Shown here: in pieces, positions 47,517 through 59,966 of the stretch
How the letters are laid out: every line of letters starts with the position of its first letter
How positions within the stretch are numbered: position 1 is the first letter of the stretch
The notes under the pieces: generated by a model
Told to the model about the DNA's origin: nothing
Database searches by the model: none
The model's input: only the letters and a program-made list of their open reading frames with translations
Assembly: GCF_043290135.1 (NCBI RefSeq)
Contig: NC_134702.1
Span: forward strand, 78,810,317 to 78,874,316
DNA: 64,000 nucleotides
Reading direction: 5' to 3'
DNA from: Rhipicephalus microplus
Lineage: Eukaryota; Arthropoda; Arachnida; Ixodida; Ixodidae
Translations under genes and position numbers: made by a program

Positions 47517-47528
47517 TCAGAGGTTGCT

Positions 47529-48261
47529 AAGAAGGTTACCACAGCCTCGTAAGCCTAATATACCTATGGTTCTTACAATGATCGAACGCCAAAAGGAGTT
47601 CGAAGAAGATTAGCACGCTGGAACTTGAATATCAGCACACAACGATATATGCCGTCGGCAACCTAAAGAGTGCCAGCTACAACTCGGCACATATGGCCAG
47701 GTGCATATATGTACGATCGCGAAGCAGCTTTCGAACTTACACACGCAGCCTTCATCCATCTCACTGGAGTCCAGTCTCTCCCACACGCTTCCTACCGAAA
47801 TGCGCTTGCGCAAGGTCCAGTCGTCGCGTCTCTTGAACGGTCGCCAAGAAGCCATTAGTTCATCGCGACGCCTCGCGTGGCCATCGCTGGCCGGTTTCGC
47901 CTCGCTCGAGCAAAAAAAAAAAAACGAAAGAAATAAAGACTTCATTGGCGTTTATCCCGGACCCTTCGGCTGACCATAGTCGCCTACCGACGCGACCTGA
48001 CCACGAGTTACACGTTAAAATGAAGTGACTCGCGATCTCGATCATAAAGGCAAAACACATTCGCCGTATATGGGAACTAAGTCGGGAGGAAAAGAGTTGT
48101 TCGCGATGTGCATAACTAAAGAAAGCCAGTCGACGTCAAAGAAAAACTGAGCCTCGTGTGCAGTTCTTCAATACGGTATTCTTTCTGAGACGTTTGTTAA
48201 ATAACAAGGTAACTATGGAGCCCCCCGTGTTGAAAGTCACAATCAACATTTACATGTTTTA
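47529..48261. other. No recognised gene
   Basis: Overlapping frames at 47610-47973 on both strands, without motif. Confidence 0.4.
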
Positions 48262-48338
48262 GCGGGACGGCTCAGTGCTCTCCCATAGTTGAGTACGAAG
48301 TACTCGAAATCGTTGAACATTTTTGCTATACACACAAT
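48262..48338 (-). repeat. Dispersed GAGTAC palindromic repeat, antisense copy
   Basis: GGGACGGCT, GCTCTCCCATAGTTGAGTAC, GAAGTACTCGAAATCGTTGA and ACATTTTTG, the reverse complement of the 41 kb type. Confidence 0.82.
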
Positions 48339-48602
48339 GTTCACATAGCCTTACTGTTTATTTAAGTTTAATCATCTCGATGGTCATGAATGTCCTGTCT
48401 TTGTTGTACAATTTCTGCATTATACATCACTGCATACGCAAATAAGTTCTTTTCGCTGTATATAACATCTTGCACTGTACATACGCGTTGATCATCATTG
48501 TACATTTTTCTGTGTGCACGTAAGCTATGTAAGATACATCCGGAAATAGAATTCTCTTAAACCACAGTGAGTGTGTTCCCAATATCGTGAAATGTCCAGT
48601 CA
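48339..48602. other. Spacer between two antisense palindromic repeats
   Basis: AT-rich, nothing recognised. Confidence 0.5.
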
Positions 48603-48685
48603 AAATTGGGAAAGCTTATTGCTCTCCCATACTAGAGTACTTACATCGTGCTCTAAATGATCGAACATTTGTTCTAAACACATAT
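48603..48685 (-). repeat. Dispersed GAGTAC palindromic repeat, antisense copy
   Basis: TTATTGCTCTCCCATACTAG, AGTACTTACATCGTGCTCTA, AATGATCGAACATTTGTTCT and AAACACA. Confidence 0.82.
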
Positions 48686-48770
48686 GCTCCACTGCAACGT
48701 GCGTTCACAAAACAAATAAATATAAAGAAGGCAAGAAAGAACAACAGAAACAAAGAAATAAAGAACGAAA

Positions 48771-48800
48771 GGAAAGAAAGAAAGAAAGAAAGAAAGAAAA
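48771..48800. repeat. (GAAA)n microsatellite
   Basis: About seven tetranucleotide copies at the end of a longer A/G-rich run (from about 48715). Confidence 0.9.
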
Positions 48801-49395
48801 ATGTCTCTTGAAGTTGCTTTGTGGCATGGTAATTCATCAGATCCGCATTTGCCGTAGTATGAGAGGCAGCTTCCCTGCTGCAGTCCCATATCAATACACT
48901 CGTGGAATAATAATCCACTGCTAGACTTTCCAGGTTTTATAAACCTTGATATTCGTTACTGCGAAAGAGGGTCAAAGCGCAGAAAGATGCATTTCCTTTT
49001 ATTGCTTCACTTTACAGCATGGAAATATATTCGATTTGCATTCACCTGAACACAGGTGATCTCAGTGCAGGGCTTCGCTTCTTTATATAGTATTCAAACA
49101 GCCCTCCCTCTCCTATGTCCACATCGGAACCACTCTGTAGCTCTTTCTCATACCTTCCCTGGATCGTTAAAGTGGTCTTGAAAGAAGTCACGAAATCTAA
49201 AATTCCCATTTCAAGTACTAGGGCTTTCTAGAACGTGAATAGATTAAATATATCTCTCTCGAAGGTTGCAACCTAGGAGCACCAGCTTCCATTCGTGTAT
49301 TAGCCACTGATCACCAATCACGAGTTCAATTCGTGCGTAGCCACCGAAATATGAAAACGCTTCAAACTGTTTTTCGGGTTATCCTCTACAGTCTT
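48801..49395. other. No recognised gene
   Basis: Nothing supported on either strand. Confidence 0.45.
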
Positions 49396-49460
49396 ACACT
49401 CAGCAGTACATTCAGCAGTACGATCAGCAGTACACTCAGCAGTACACTCAGCAGTACCCT
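49396..49460. repeat. 12-bp minisatellite
   Basis: About five copies of ACACTCAGCAGT with small changes. Because 12 is a multiple of three it keeps a frame open (Leu/Ile/Phe-Ser-Ser-Thr), which is not evidence for a gene. Confidence 0.9.
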
Positions 49461-52400
49461 AAAAAGTTCCGACTTCAAACTGACTGGGCTTCAACGCAAA
49501 TTTGCCGGTGGTTCTTTTGCAGGAAACAGAATACCACATATGTTACCATCTTGATCTTCATTGGTCATTCGTACGCCCATACCACTTGACCAAGTTTCCA
49601 TAAAACGCATCAACGTAAGCAGTGCCGTGAATAAGCGATCGTAAAAAGAAGCAATAATCGATACACATATCTGTAATTTTCGCGCACGCGCACTCAGCAT
49701 GCATAAAAAAATGATTCACAGTGGTCATTAAAAAGGCTAATAACGTATATATCATTTGCGATCTAGCAAAAGAGACAAAGAGGAACCAATATGTTCAATT
49801 TTTTATAGTCTCAAAATTACAACCACAGACACATTAAAAATGTGTTAAGCAAGGTGAGCTAAAGAGATGCTGATACAAATGCATAAATCCTGTCAGGTCT
49901 GCAGGACACCAGCGAATGGAACGGTGTGAAATGCGGGGCACCAATCGGGGGCATGCTTGCTATATACGTCTGTATGCGTTTCACTCTTCTGTTTCGCATT
50001 TCGCTCTTTAATCTGTAAAGACGCTGTTGAGGCTAATGAAAGAACAAAGCGGGATGAGAAACTGATCAATAGGACTTTCTCTGCTTTAGCGCAGAGCAGC
50101 ACGACACCAACAAAAAAAAAAAAAAAGACAGGAGACAGCGCAACTCTCAACTGTCCGGCCAGTTTAGAGTAGTTCAGCGTTTTGTATTTTATCTCATCGT
50201 GTCGTTTTGCGCTAAAAACACTATGTATTCAAACCAACTAGCCCGCAAACGCATTATGTTGAAGGACTGATCAAACGGCCTCGAAAGCTTGTAGACAAGA
50301 TTTTACAAATTCTTTTATTGGCCTTGCGGTTGACGTACACTGAAATAGGCTCGTCTACAACGCTAAAAAAGTGAACGCATACAGTCGTTAGCAAAATATT
50401 AAAATCAACTCTTACCGTATAACGCAAACGACTCGTAAATCATCAGTCTCTAATTGACGTAGTCAAGACGAGCATAAAACTCCCCGTGATATCTCAAGTT
50501 CTAGTTCACTAATCAAATAAATCTTGCATGTGCAATACGAGCAGCCAAGCAGCACGAACCTTACCACTGTCATTATTTGGAACTGTCATGATTACGTAAT
50601 CAAAGCCCACCGGGCATTGAGCCCGCGAAACTTGAATCCGCCAATGCCTGCCCATGTTTTTCGCAATCATCATTGTCATCACTTTAATTACTGCCCTCGT
50701 CATGGTCAATAACGATAACAATAACGTAGCTGCTGTTGGTGGTGTCGGTACTAGCACTAGTACAGCCTAAGAAAAGACAGCAGCTTTAATAGCAACAGAC
50801 AGTATTTGCTTTACACAAAAAAAGGAAGAGCGATTTCAAAGCTATCATACTAATGAACTAATGAACGAATAAATTGATTATTACTGTGCACTGACATTGA
50901 AAGGCAAGGGTACTTGTGGTTAGCCGCGTAAGTCAGCCGAATCAACTTTGCAGAGTCTAAAATACCATTTTCTTTATTTCGAAAGCCTGCCCTAGGGAAT
51001 AGTAATGCACAGTGCCATAAATACGTATGCAAGTCTGCTTCATGTATGATGTCTACCTTGCTCTGCATACCCGTCATGCCTACCCTTGTAATTTTTACGA
51101 CCAAATGCTACATGCTCTTCCTAAAAAAATTTAAATGCTTTAATGGATATACCCCATACATACTCTCTGTCAGCTTCGAATAGTACAACCTGCTCAAGTG
51201 AAGTTATCAACACGAATATAAGCGACTTGCTCACGTCCTTCTGTACACTGAGTGCGTGGGACGACGGTACGCTGCATGTCGCCGTCGAGTTTTCCCTCCG
51301 CACACGCCAGCATCGCGGAGGGGCGCGCAGTCGGTCAGATCGTCGACCATCTGCGAGCCCAACCTTGAAAACCTCGCGACCTTCACACGTGGTGACGAAC
51401 AAGGGATATTTCAAGGGAACAGCTGTGACCGAAGCCTTAATATGCGCGTGTAAGAAGGCTTTAGTTAGTCTGCCACCATACTGTACATGTTTAGTCTCGT
51501 CTCGATGCGACTTCGTGTCATGTTGACCACCCTTACCTCCAGCAGGGAGCGGCTAACTGATACGACGTGACTGGCTAGGGGTGGCTAGCCAACAGTGTCG
51601 AGTTGGTGATTGCTATATGGAGCACCGAATAACCTTCGAGGCGCAGCTCCTCTCTACGAACGTAATATAGATGATTAATAAATTATAGGTTAAACATCTA
51701 AGCTGAGTTTTGCAATGCCTTCTTTTGTACACACGTTTTCCATTCGCAAGAGCGCATTTGCGTTACAAATTTGCATGAAAAATTGAAGCGTTAATGTCCG
51801 AAATGGAACTCATCTCAATTACTGCAGGTATAAAGTGTTTATTTGCGGTCATCGCATACAAATTAAATGACAAGAAATATCGACATTCATTCGGACAAAT
51901 TAATTTAGAGGAGTTGTATAAGGAAGAACGGTTCCATTTGGAACAGGTTTAGAATAAAGCGAGTGGGGCATGCTTGTGTCATTTCCGAACCCGTCTTTGT
52001 ATTTGACCTGTACAGAACACATAAAGAACGTTATCTTCGACTGCGCCCCTAAATGTAGAGAGATATTGAAACAACAGTAATGTTAGGAGACACAGAAATA
52101 CGAGCTGAGGTAACCAAAAAATCATTCGTGTATTACGACGCACCTCGGTGACCTTCTGTGGTTTTCTCGACTCGCAAAAATATGTGTTCTTTCGTTCAAA
52201 TTTTGCGCGAGTTACATCAGAACAAAGTTCCCCACGACGAAGACAACAAACCACCGCCTCCAGCACTCTGTACAATGGTTAACCAGTGAAGCTGGACCAC
52301 GTAGTCCCAGTGTTTATCACTGGACTAATCCCGCAGTACGGTAAAGATTTTCTCAATAATTAGTAACGACTATCTAGAAATCTTAATAGGTGTTTGTCAA

Positions 52401-52780
52401 CAGTGTTTTCCGTTCTCGTTTCTAGAGGACCATTGTGCAATAGTGAGATTTTGCCCAATTTTTGTGGCACGTACGTTCTTTTACCTGTGGATGACTTCTT
52501 CATTTTTAGTGGAGCACCGGTGAGTATTGAGGATTAACCAATTTTAGTGGCCGACGCCCTGGAAGTTTCGGCTAGCATAGTACGGACAATTTTTAGTTTC
52601 GCCGGTACACTTATACAACATCGCTTCAAAACGATAAGTAAGATCAGTGACGTGTCCTAATCATAATGGCTAACCACAAGGTACCACGCCTCTAAGAGTA
52701 AGCTTCCGATCTACCCACAAATCAGCAGCTAGCAAGAGGTACTTCTTCCTTGCACGTAATAAAAAAAACTAAGGCTGAAA
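49461..52780. other. Long stretch with no recognised gene or repeat family
   Basis: Read on both strands. The longest frame is 127 codons at 51143-51526, overlapped by a 97-codon antisense frame, with no motif in either. An A14 run lies near 50110. This is the longest stretch in the window without an identifiable element. Confidence 0.4.
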
Positions 52781-53277
52781 ATGTGTGTTTAGAACAAATG
52801 TTCGATTATTTAAAGTACGATGTTTTCTACTATGGGACAGCAATAAGTTGTCCCATGTTCACGAAGTGTTTGAAGTAAATTGTGAACGCTTGGAGCACTA
52901 TGTGTCTTTAGAAAAGTGTTTAATGATTTAGAATACTCGGTACTCTACTATGGGAGAGTCAGAAAACTGTGCCAGTCAAAGACAACAGTTATTTGATCAG
53001 CATTTTGTGTATAACAGAAATGTTCAACGATTTAGAGTACGATGTACTCTACTATAACAGAGAAAGAAGCTGTCGGCGCTAAAGTGGCAGTAGGATGTTT
53101 AGAACAAAACATTAACGATAAAGCGGGCAATTTCACCCTACTACGGGACAGGAATAAGATGCCCCTGACGTCACTAGGCGAACCATTCAAGAAGTCGAGC
53201 GGCGTGCTCAAAACAAGTGTTCGAGGATCTACAGTACGAGGTACTCTACTATGGGAGAGCAATAAGCTGTCCCAGAT
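52781..53277 (+). repeat. Dispersed GAGTAC palindromic repeat, cluster of four to five copies
   Basis: Copies at 52781-52856, 52901-52975, 53005-53080, a degraded one at about 53091-53165, and 53208-53277. The third contains the exact GAGTACGATGTACTC palindrome. Spacing from copy to copy is about 100 bases, so the cluster behaves like a loose tandem array. Confidence 0.85.
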
Positions 53278-55040
53278 ACTATTTACTAAGAAGCGCTAAA
53301 TCACAGCAAAATATCTTGATTGTTACGGCATCTACGAAAGACTACCCGATGCAGCAGAACTCTTAAAATACCATGCAGGGACTCCTGTTGATGAAACCCC
53401 CGCTGTATACAGCTGATCTCTGAGAAATACCACAGCGGAGTACCGTTGATGTGGGTTTTTACACCTACCGGTTTACGAGGCAAGATTGAGCCTCATGCAC
53501 CGTCCGCGGACAGCTGATACTCGTTGGGCCCAAGAAGATCTTCCTCCGAGCGGCGTTGGGTAATCAATCCCAGAAAAGGAGAGCCTCGGCGTCAGTCGCA
53601 CGACACTCCACCAACTGGCACCTACAAACGGTGGGTGGTCCGCGCGGCGAGCACAATCACGCACAACTTCGTCGAGCCCTCTCGACGAATGCTTCTGGAG
53701 CTAAAACGAAAAGCGCTTGCTTGAGACCGCAAGATGAACTGTCCGGGGTGTTCCAAAGGGGTCTAAGTGACGCGGGCGGGGTCTGTTACACCATGCCGAA
53801 GCCGATTCCGGTGCCGCTGTTCTTGCGAGCGAACCGACGGTCCTGTGAGTTCAAGAAGTCCACAGCTGTAGGAGTGCGCAGATCTAGAAACACCGGAGGC
53901 TGGAAACTCTTTGAGTACACGTGACGGTCGAGGGTGTTCGACTCTATATCGGGTGAACCGCGCGGAGGCAGCAGGTGTGCTCCGACTTGCCGCGATGCTC
54001 GTCGTCGTCGTGTTCGTCGTCGTGGTTGGTCGTAGGGCGCGGGCGCGTAGCAGAAAAGGCGGCTGCCGACTGCTGTGCGCGCCTCTCGGCTTCCGCCGCC
54101 GCCGACTGCGTGCGGAGGCGTACAGCTCTTGCGCGCGCGCAACACACACACGCACTCTGCCGACTACGAAACGGCGCGTGGGTCGTCGGCGAGGGCAACC
54201 GGTTTGCCGCCGCACACAGGTATCCTCCACCACCACCGCCACACACGGCTCGCTTGCGCGGGACGTTTGCAAGTTGCGTTATGGGTGAGCACATGCGACC
54301 CGCCGCCGCCGCTGCGCTAAGCCACACGCGCAAACGCCGGCTGGTGTTTGCGTTTCGCAGCCGCTACATCGGCGGCACGTCGTGGACACGCTCCCTGGTG
54401 TCTGCCAGGTGAAGCACGCCGACGCGCGTCGGTGGATTAGCTTACACAGCGCTGGAAGACCAGCAGTCGCGAAGCCAGTAGACAACCGAGGAATGACACG
54501 AATTCGAAGGAGGATTTCAGGGTGCGTCTTGTGGATCACCAGTTACCTCATCTTTCCTACATGTTGTCCTGACTAGAAGCAGAAGCTTGTTACCACATGT
54601 ACGGCCTCAATGTGTGGTGGTTTCAGCCTGCCGACGAACACTTGAAGTGTGTCGAGCAGTGAGTGAAGAACTATCAGGATAGGTTTGTCTTCTGGCAATG
54701 CCGAGGTGCGCTCTGAATAAGTACGGCACTGCGACTTTGTTAACGGAGGCCAAACTGTGTCAGTTTTGTCTATGGTGTTCTCGTTGGTATCGACCATTCC
54801 TGATCCATGTGACTGCGGCTTTGGCAATGTAGGTCAAGTAGAGTCCGCAGAAACCATGCTTTTCATGGCGTTCTGCTTCATACCAGCCGAGTATAATCCG
54901 AGTATAATCCGGGGACGTTCTACGTCCAGTGCTTGCAAGCCTTCAATAAGCATCCTGAACCGAAGACCCATGGTGGAAAGTGATATGCCTGAAGTCCTGC
55001 GTCCACTACTATCGAACGCAGCAGTCTAGTTAAAGCTCAC
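53278..55040. other. GC-rich block and flanks, function unknown
   Basis: About 53920-54420 is strongly GC- and CpG-rich, with (GTC)n-like text (CTCGTCGTCGTCGTG, about 53998) and overlapping frames up to 169 codons on both strands. None contains a recognised domain. A CpG-rich promoter or first exon is possible but cannot be shown. A 13-bp duplication (GAGTATAATCCGA) occurs at about 54890-54912. Confidence 0.35.
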
Positions 55041-55165
55041 CTCTTTTTTTATCTTCTCTTTCTACCTCTCTCTTTTTATCCCTCAATCTCCTTATCCCGG
55101 TGTGGGATAGCAAACCGGACGCTCGCTTCGTTGACCTTTCTGCCTTTCCTTCCTCTACCTCCACC
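55041..55165 (+). repeat. CT-tailed retroelement 3' end, second copy
   Basis: CTTATCCCGGTGTGGGATAG, CAAACCGGACGCTCG, TTGACCTTTCTGCCTTTCC and flanking CT-rich text match 46082-46213. Confidence 0.6.
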
Positions 55166-58154
55166 TTCGTTACCACATGGAAGCGCCATGCGAGGCCGAC
55201 CAAACTGACTTTTCAAAACCTTTACCACAAAACGCCACAGAACAAGAAGTCGGGGTAGTACATCGGCGATCAAGGGTCCAAAATGTTATCGTACTCACTC
55301 GGAAAGGAAAACGCTTGCTAGGTAGGCGAGACATTCGCCAGCAAGCCAGCGTGGCACTACGCGCGGCATGGAGAAATTTTCTTGCGGGTCTAGTCTCGAC
55401 AAAAGTACGAACAGTGTAACGCTTTGTTGTGGGCACATCAGGCACTGTTACCGGTGAGGTGGTTACCACTGATACAACAATGTCCCGGCAGTCATTATCA
55501 AATTTCGCAAATCTAATGGAGCTCGATTGCAAAGGCCGCTCACTATACAGGCTAGGCCTCGAGCTATCAAACAACATTACGTGTGACGCATGCACAGAAG
55601 CATGCTTTCCAAATGTCGACCACATTAATACTATCCATTAGGGGATAGAGAAATGTTCAGTATACACCCAACCACTCTACATATAGCCTTCATAGATTAT
55701 AAGAGCCCCGCCGCGCTGGTCCAAAGGTAGCTTCATCGGCCCCTGTGAAGCTGGCTCGGCTCTGCCCTAGCACGTCGTGCGAGGGTACCACGGGCTGTGG
55801 TGTAAGACATGCGAACGTTTACACCAAATGTCGCACACGAGTTGTCTATCAGGTCCCCCTGACCTGGTGGTTATTACGTTGGACAGAATGACTGCTGTAC
55901 AAATGTACGAGCCATGAAACATGACCAGAATCTAATTAAAGAAAATGAACCCGAACATTTTTGTGCATGCTGCAACGTGTGCAAATGTGCAGCACAGTTT
56001 TATGAGGTAAAGATAGTGGGTAAAAGCAAGCATCAGGCAGCACATGAGTTATTAGAAGCCTTTTTACATTACTAAGTTGGGTGGTGGATTGGTTCCTTCG
56101 ATAAAGCTGAATCATCAGAAATTATTTAGTTTGAGAACTGGCTATGCCAGGCAGTGTTGTTTCCTTGCTTGAAATAAATGACTTGGAAGTGCAACCCGAC
56201 GTCTTCGTGCCTTTCTCGTGTCACTACAACTCGGTGTATATATTTACAGCTTGCGTAGGCGGGATGACCTACCCCATATACATACGGTCGACTGTTAAAG
56301 TTGACGAACCATGCGAGCACTTCCTGAACTGTCTGTCCCCTCGACTAACCGATACGCAACTTGCCGCACCGCTGGACCAAAGTTTGGTCTTTTCATTCGC
56401 TAGAATTCCAATTTTCTACGGCCGTGCATCGCAGTGTTGTCCTTACGAACAGCACTGATCTGAAGTAAGCCGTCACACTTGTATTGATAGAAGAATCAAA
56501 ACCACCACGTCGTGCCTCAGCATATACTACGCCATTGGTAGACATCAGTTTGTGCGAATTGTTGCGCCTTACAGTTATTATAATAAACAGCGTCGTTTTA
56601 TAGATATAGGAGGATAGAAAACATTTGTGATCGCTGAAAGAACAGACAGGTCATTTATTAAGGGAGGGATGCGTATTGCCCGTATCGTGCCTATCGATTA
56701 CCGCAGCGGGCATGCAGCGGGTATACACGTCTCCTCTCACCTCGCTTAGAAGACCGGGCAGCTAGACTACGTCGCGTGCGTCGCGGAGAAGTTTACGAGC
56801 AACAGTAGCGCGTGACACGATAACATTTGCGGTTGATTGTACCTTACTGTAAAACAAATGGAAAGCAAACCAAGCTTACCGTCGATCGAGTTGATCAGAC
56901 CCGTTGAGCTGCGAGGAACGGCGTCATATGAGTCAGCAGCACGCCTTCGACACTAGGTGAAATCAGGCATCTGGGTCGTAGCGCCCCCGTCCACTGCAGG
57001 GGTTGACAGATGGACGCCTGTTGTTTCTTTCGTCTCTCTTACGTGACTTTTCTTCGTGCTTGCTTTTTGGCTCGGCTCGATTTGCAACGCAAACAGCGCA
57101 ATAAAACTTTAAAGCCTTTAGCCAGGTGCTCGTGTTGTTCTTTATTGTTCCGTTCGTGTAACCGGTCATACAGCTTTCTTCGCGTTCATTATCAGGGCCT
57201 CCCACAGCCATACCCTTATCTTATCACGCCAGAGCACGCATTTTTTTTTGCAGTCGAAACAAAGTACAGTACTCACGTATGCAAGCGCGACAGCGAAGTT
57301 TTTTTGTGTAACGACTGACTTGCGCCATTGCTCGAGGAAACCACGTCATGTCACGATGAATCTAGCCTCTAAAGGTAACGTTTGCTCTGATCAATGTATT
57401 TGAATGGAAATTACTCCAGATGACATGAGCTGCCGAGGCTTGAAGTGATAATATGCGCGTTCAACATAGCCCTGAACTGCTCTGTTTGAATGAGTAGGTA
57501 CTGTACAGCCCCCAGCATTTTCAATAATATCTTGCGAGCGTCGACCGCACGCATTGTTAGCACCTTACAACGGCAATAATCTACGAGACCAGCAACAGTA
57601 CGCGCAGGCGCACAAGGCAGCGCTAGCACAAGCGTCGCCTGCCACGCTGTTCCTTTCAGGACGATGCACGCCCTACCATAATGACTGTATTAGTCGCCTT
57701 AGATTTAAAAAAAGAAAAACGAAAGCAGTGCACGGAACATAACCATGCGCACAACTCAAACCGTGATCTACCAATTCATGTTCTCTTCATCTTTCCCGTG
57801 ATTACAGTCGAATAAACTGCTCAATGTTGATGCTCAGGAAAATTTGAATAAAAAAGTAATAAAAAGTGATTTCAAGCGCTATAAGAAGACCGCAGCTGGC
57901 GCTGCATTTTCCATGTTCGATTATGCCTCCTCGAGTGCCGACGGAAAAACATGGAAATAGAAAGAGAAACCTTCGTGACGTTTCTATCTGCGATTGTGCG
58001 CACTCCGGGTGGCTTTAACGAAGAAAGGGAGTGTTCAATCTTGAAAGGAACAGCCTGGCAGAAGATGATTGTGCTAGCCCTGCTTCGCGCGCACTGCTGC
58101 CACTCTCGCAGATTATCGCCATTGTAAGGTGCTGATACTGCGTGCGGTCTAAAG
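55166..58154. other. No recognised gene
   Basis: Frames at 55177-55641 are open on both strands (151 codons antisense) without motif. A possible 20-base SINE-head relic, CCCCGCCGCGCTGGTCC, lies at about 55708. Nothing else is identified. Confidence 0.4.
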
Positions 58155-58238
58155 CTTTATGCCAAACCTAAGTTACTGCATATGCTACCTTCAGGTATAT
58201 GCTACCTGAAGGTAGCATACAGTAACTTTATGCCAAAC
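58155..58238. repeat. Quasi-palindrome with flanking direct repeats
   Basis: 58170-58197 is the reverse complement of 58203-58228 apart from a 2-base gap, around a 5-base loop. CTTTATGCCAAAC is present directly on both outer sides (58155-58167 and 58226-58238). Confidence 0.88.
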
Positions 58239-59046
58239 TGCTTGTACGCGCCACCTAGATTTACAGCACCTACCGTCGACCGCAGTGGTAGACCAGAAAC
58301 GCAGCTTAGGCGTCATCTTAGGATATCCCCTGGCCTACCAGTTTTGCAGTGTGGCATGGTGAATCGTTTGCTGGCTGTCTACACGCAAAGCGCTTATCTA
58401 CATGCAGTATGACCATCCCAATTATCTGATAACAGAATTGAAGCTGTGATGGCGTGCCTCGAATGGTGTGCCCGTTGGCTAGCTATAACATTGCGGGAAT
58501 GCTGCGACTGATAACAGTGATGCTGATGTAGTACTGCTTTCCATAAAGGCCCTTAGTTGTGGCTGCCGCAGAGCACGTCAGGTTAAAAATTGAACGGGTG
58601 GAAAATAATCGTGCCCAGTGAGAAGCACAATTTGGCAAAGTGCTTGCTTACCTAGTTGGCATTCTAATGAATTACTATATAGCGCGAACTTCAGGAATGG
58701 CTAACATGAGTGTGTGCCGAATTCCCTTGTCTGTGTGTGTCTCATTCTCTTGTTCGTCGTCCCTGAAGTTTGCGCTATATAGCAGTCCAGCGAGAAGAAT
58801 GGCAGGCTATCGATTGAGGAAGAGACGTGCCTTTCGTGTACATAACGCTGCAGTCGATCGCCGCTTCTTTAGCGGTAAAGTTAAAGGACCACGCACTCGC
58901 GTGATACTTTAATTTTTCTGATTGACAGTACGTACACGTCTCGATCTAAACTGCTTGCCAAATGTGTCGCCAAATGAAAACGTGTGTATAGTGGCATGAA
59001 CGCGTGAAAACCCCCCTAACAACATGCTATGTCCCGAATGAGCCGC
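58239..59046. other. No recognised gene
   Basis: Contains a loose inverted pair: CTATATAGCGCGAACTTCAGG at about 58675 and CTGAAGTTTGCGCTATATAG at about 58763. No coding signal. Confidence 0.45.
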
Positions 59047-59535
59047 TACACTCTTAAAAAAAAGTTAGTAAAATGGTAGAAACTGCAAGCAAATAGGTAG
59101 TAACTGAAGCGGTTACTACATTTTTTCGACCATTACTACCCTTTTGTGACCTCTTTACTACCTACGTTAGTAAACACTTATTAACGGAAATCAATGAGGT
59201 AGTAACTGCAGCCGTTACTACCTTTCTTGCCCCGTTACTACGTATTTGCAACAAAACGCTGATATATTAGTCGTGTGAAGCATTCAAATACAATGAGAAT
59301 GAGTTCCGTACATTGTTCCAGCCACTGTACATAATGCCTTTTTGTGGCAATTTTATTATAATAAATGAATATAACATATAATTTTTTATAAGTGATGCTA
59401 ATTAAAAGTCTTGTGCTTCGTCACCAAACACATGTAACCAGGTAGTATAATATAGTACTTGAGTTTATATTTGTTATAATTCATCCTGAAACGCAAGTGC
59501 TCTCTTGTGCCACACATGCCCGTGCGAAGAAGGGG

Positions 59536-59570
<35 letters not shown>

Positions 59571-59966
59571 CGACGCTTACTTCTTACTACACGTATGCGT
59601 AAAAAATAGTGAACTTGTTTGGTCTATGCATTCATGGCACACCCTGTTTCTTACCCGAATTGAATTTGCGTAGTTATAAGACATTGATAACCCAACATTA
59701 GCAGTGGAGTAATGATATGCCAAAATAAATGAACTACGTAGTATTGGTTACTACTTTTTTTGTTGAAACTTTTGAAAGTTACTACCAATTGGTGGTAACG
59801 CCTAGAGTAGTAACAGTTACTAACTGCTGGTAGTAACAGCAAAGGTAGTAACTGTTACCACCCTCGCCGTTACTAACTGCGCTTACTACCAGGGTTGTGA
59901 CATATGTGACAAACCATTACTACCCCAAAGTTAGCTAGTACTACCGTCTTTTCTTCTAAGAGTGTA
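59047..59966. mobile_element. Foldback/MITE-like element with GTAGTAAC subrepeats
   Basis: Left end TACACTCTTAAAAAAAAG and right end CTTTTCTTCTAAGAGTGTA are inverted. If TA is the target duplication, the element proper is 59049-59964, as for Tc1/mariner-type insertions. Each end carries an array of GTAGTAAC or GTTACTAC motifs in both orientations, at least 15 in total, around a central AT-rich part with (TA)n at 59537-59568. No transposase remnant was seen. Confidence 0.82.

Noticed and set aside
53763..54412. Long overlapping frames of 121-169 codons on both strands in GC-rich DNA
   Set aside because: Openness in five or six frames at once is expected from a stop-poor, GC-rich composition. 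No signal peptide, domain or splice pattern was convincing.
55170..55641. Possible small gene with frames on both strands (151 codons antisense; 80 and 70 codons sense)
   Set aside because: No recognisable domain, and the frames conflict. It lies directly downstream of a retroelement tail, so it may be part of an insertion site or an unrecognised element.
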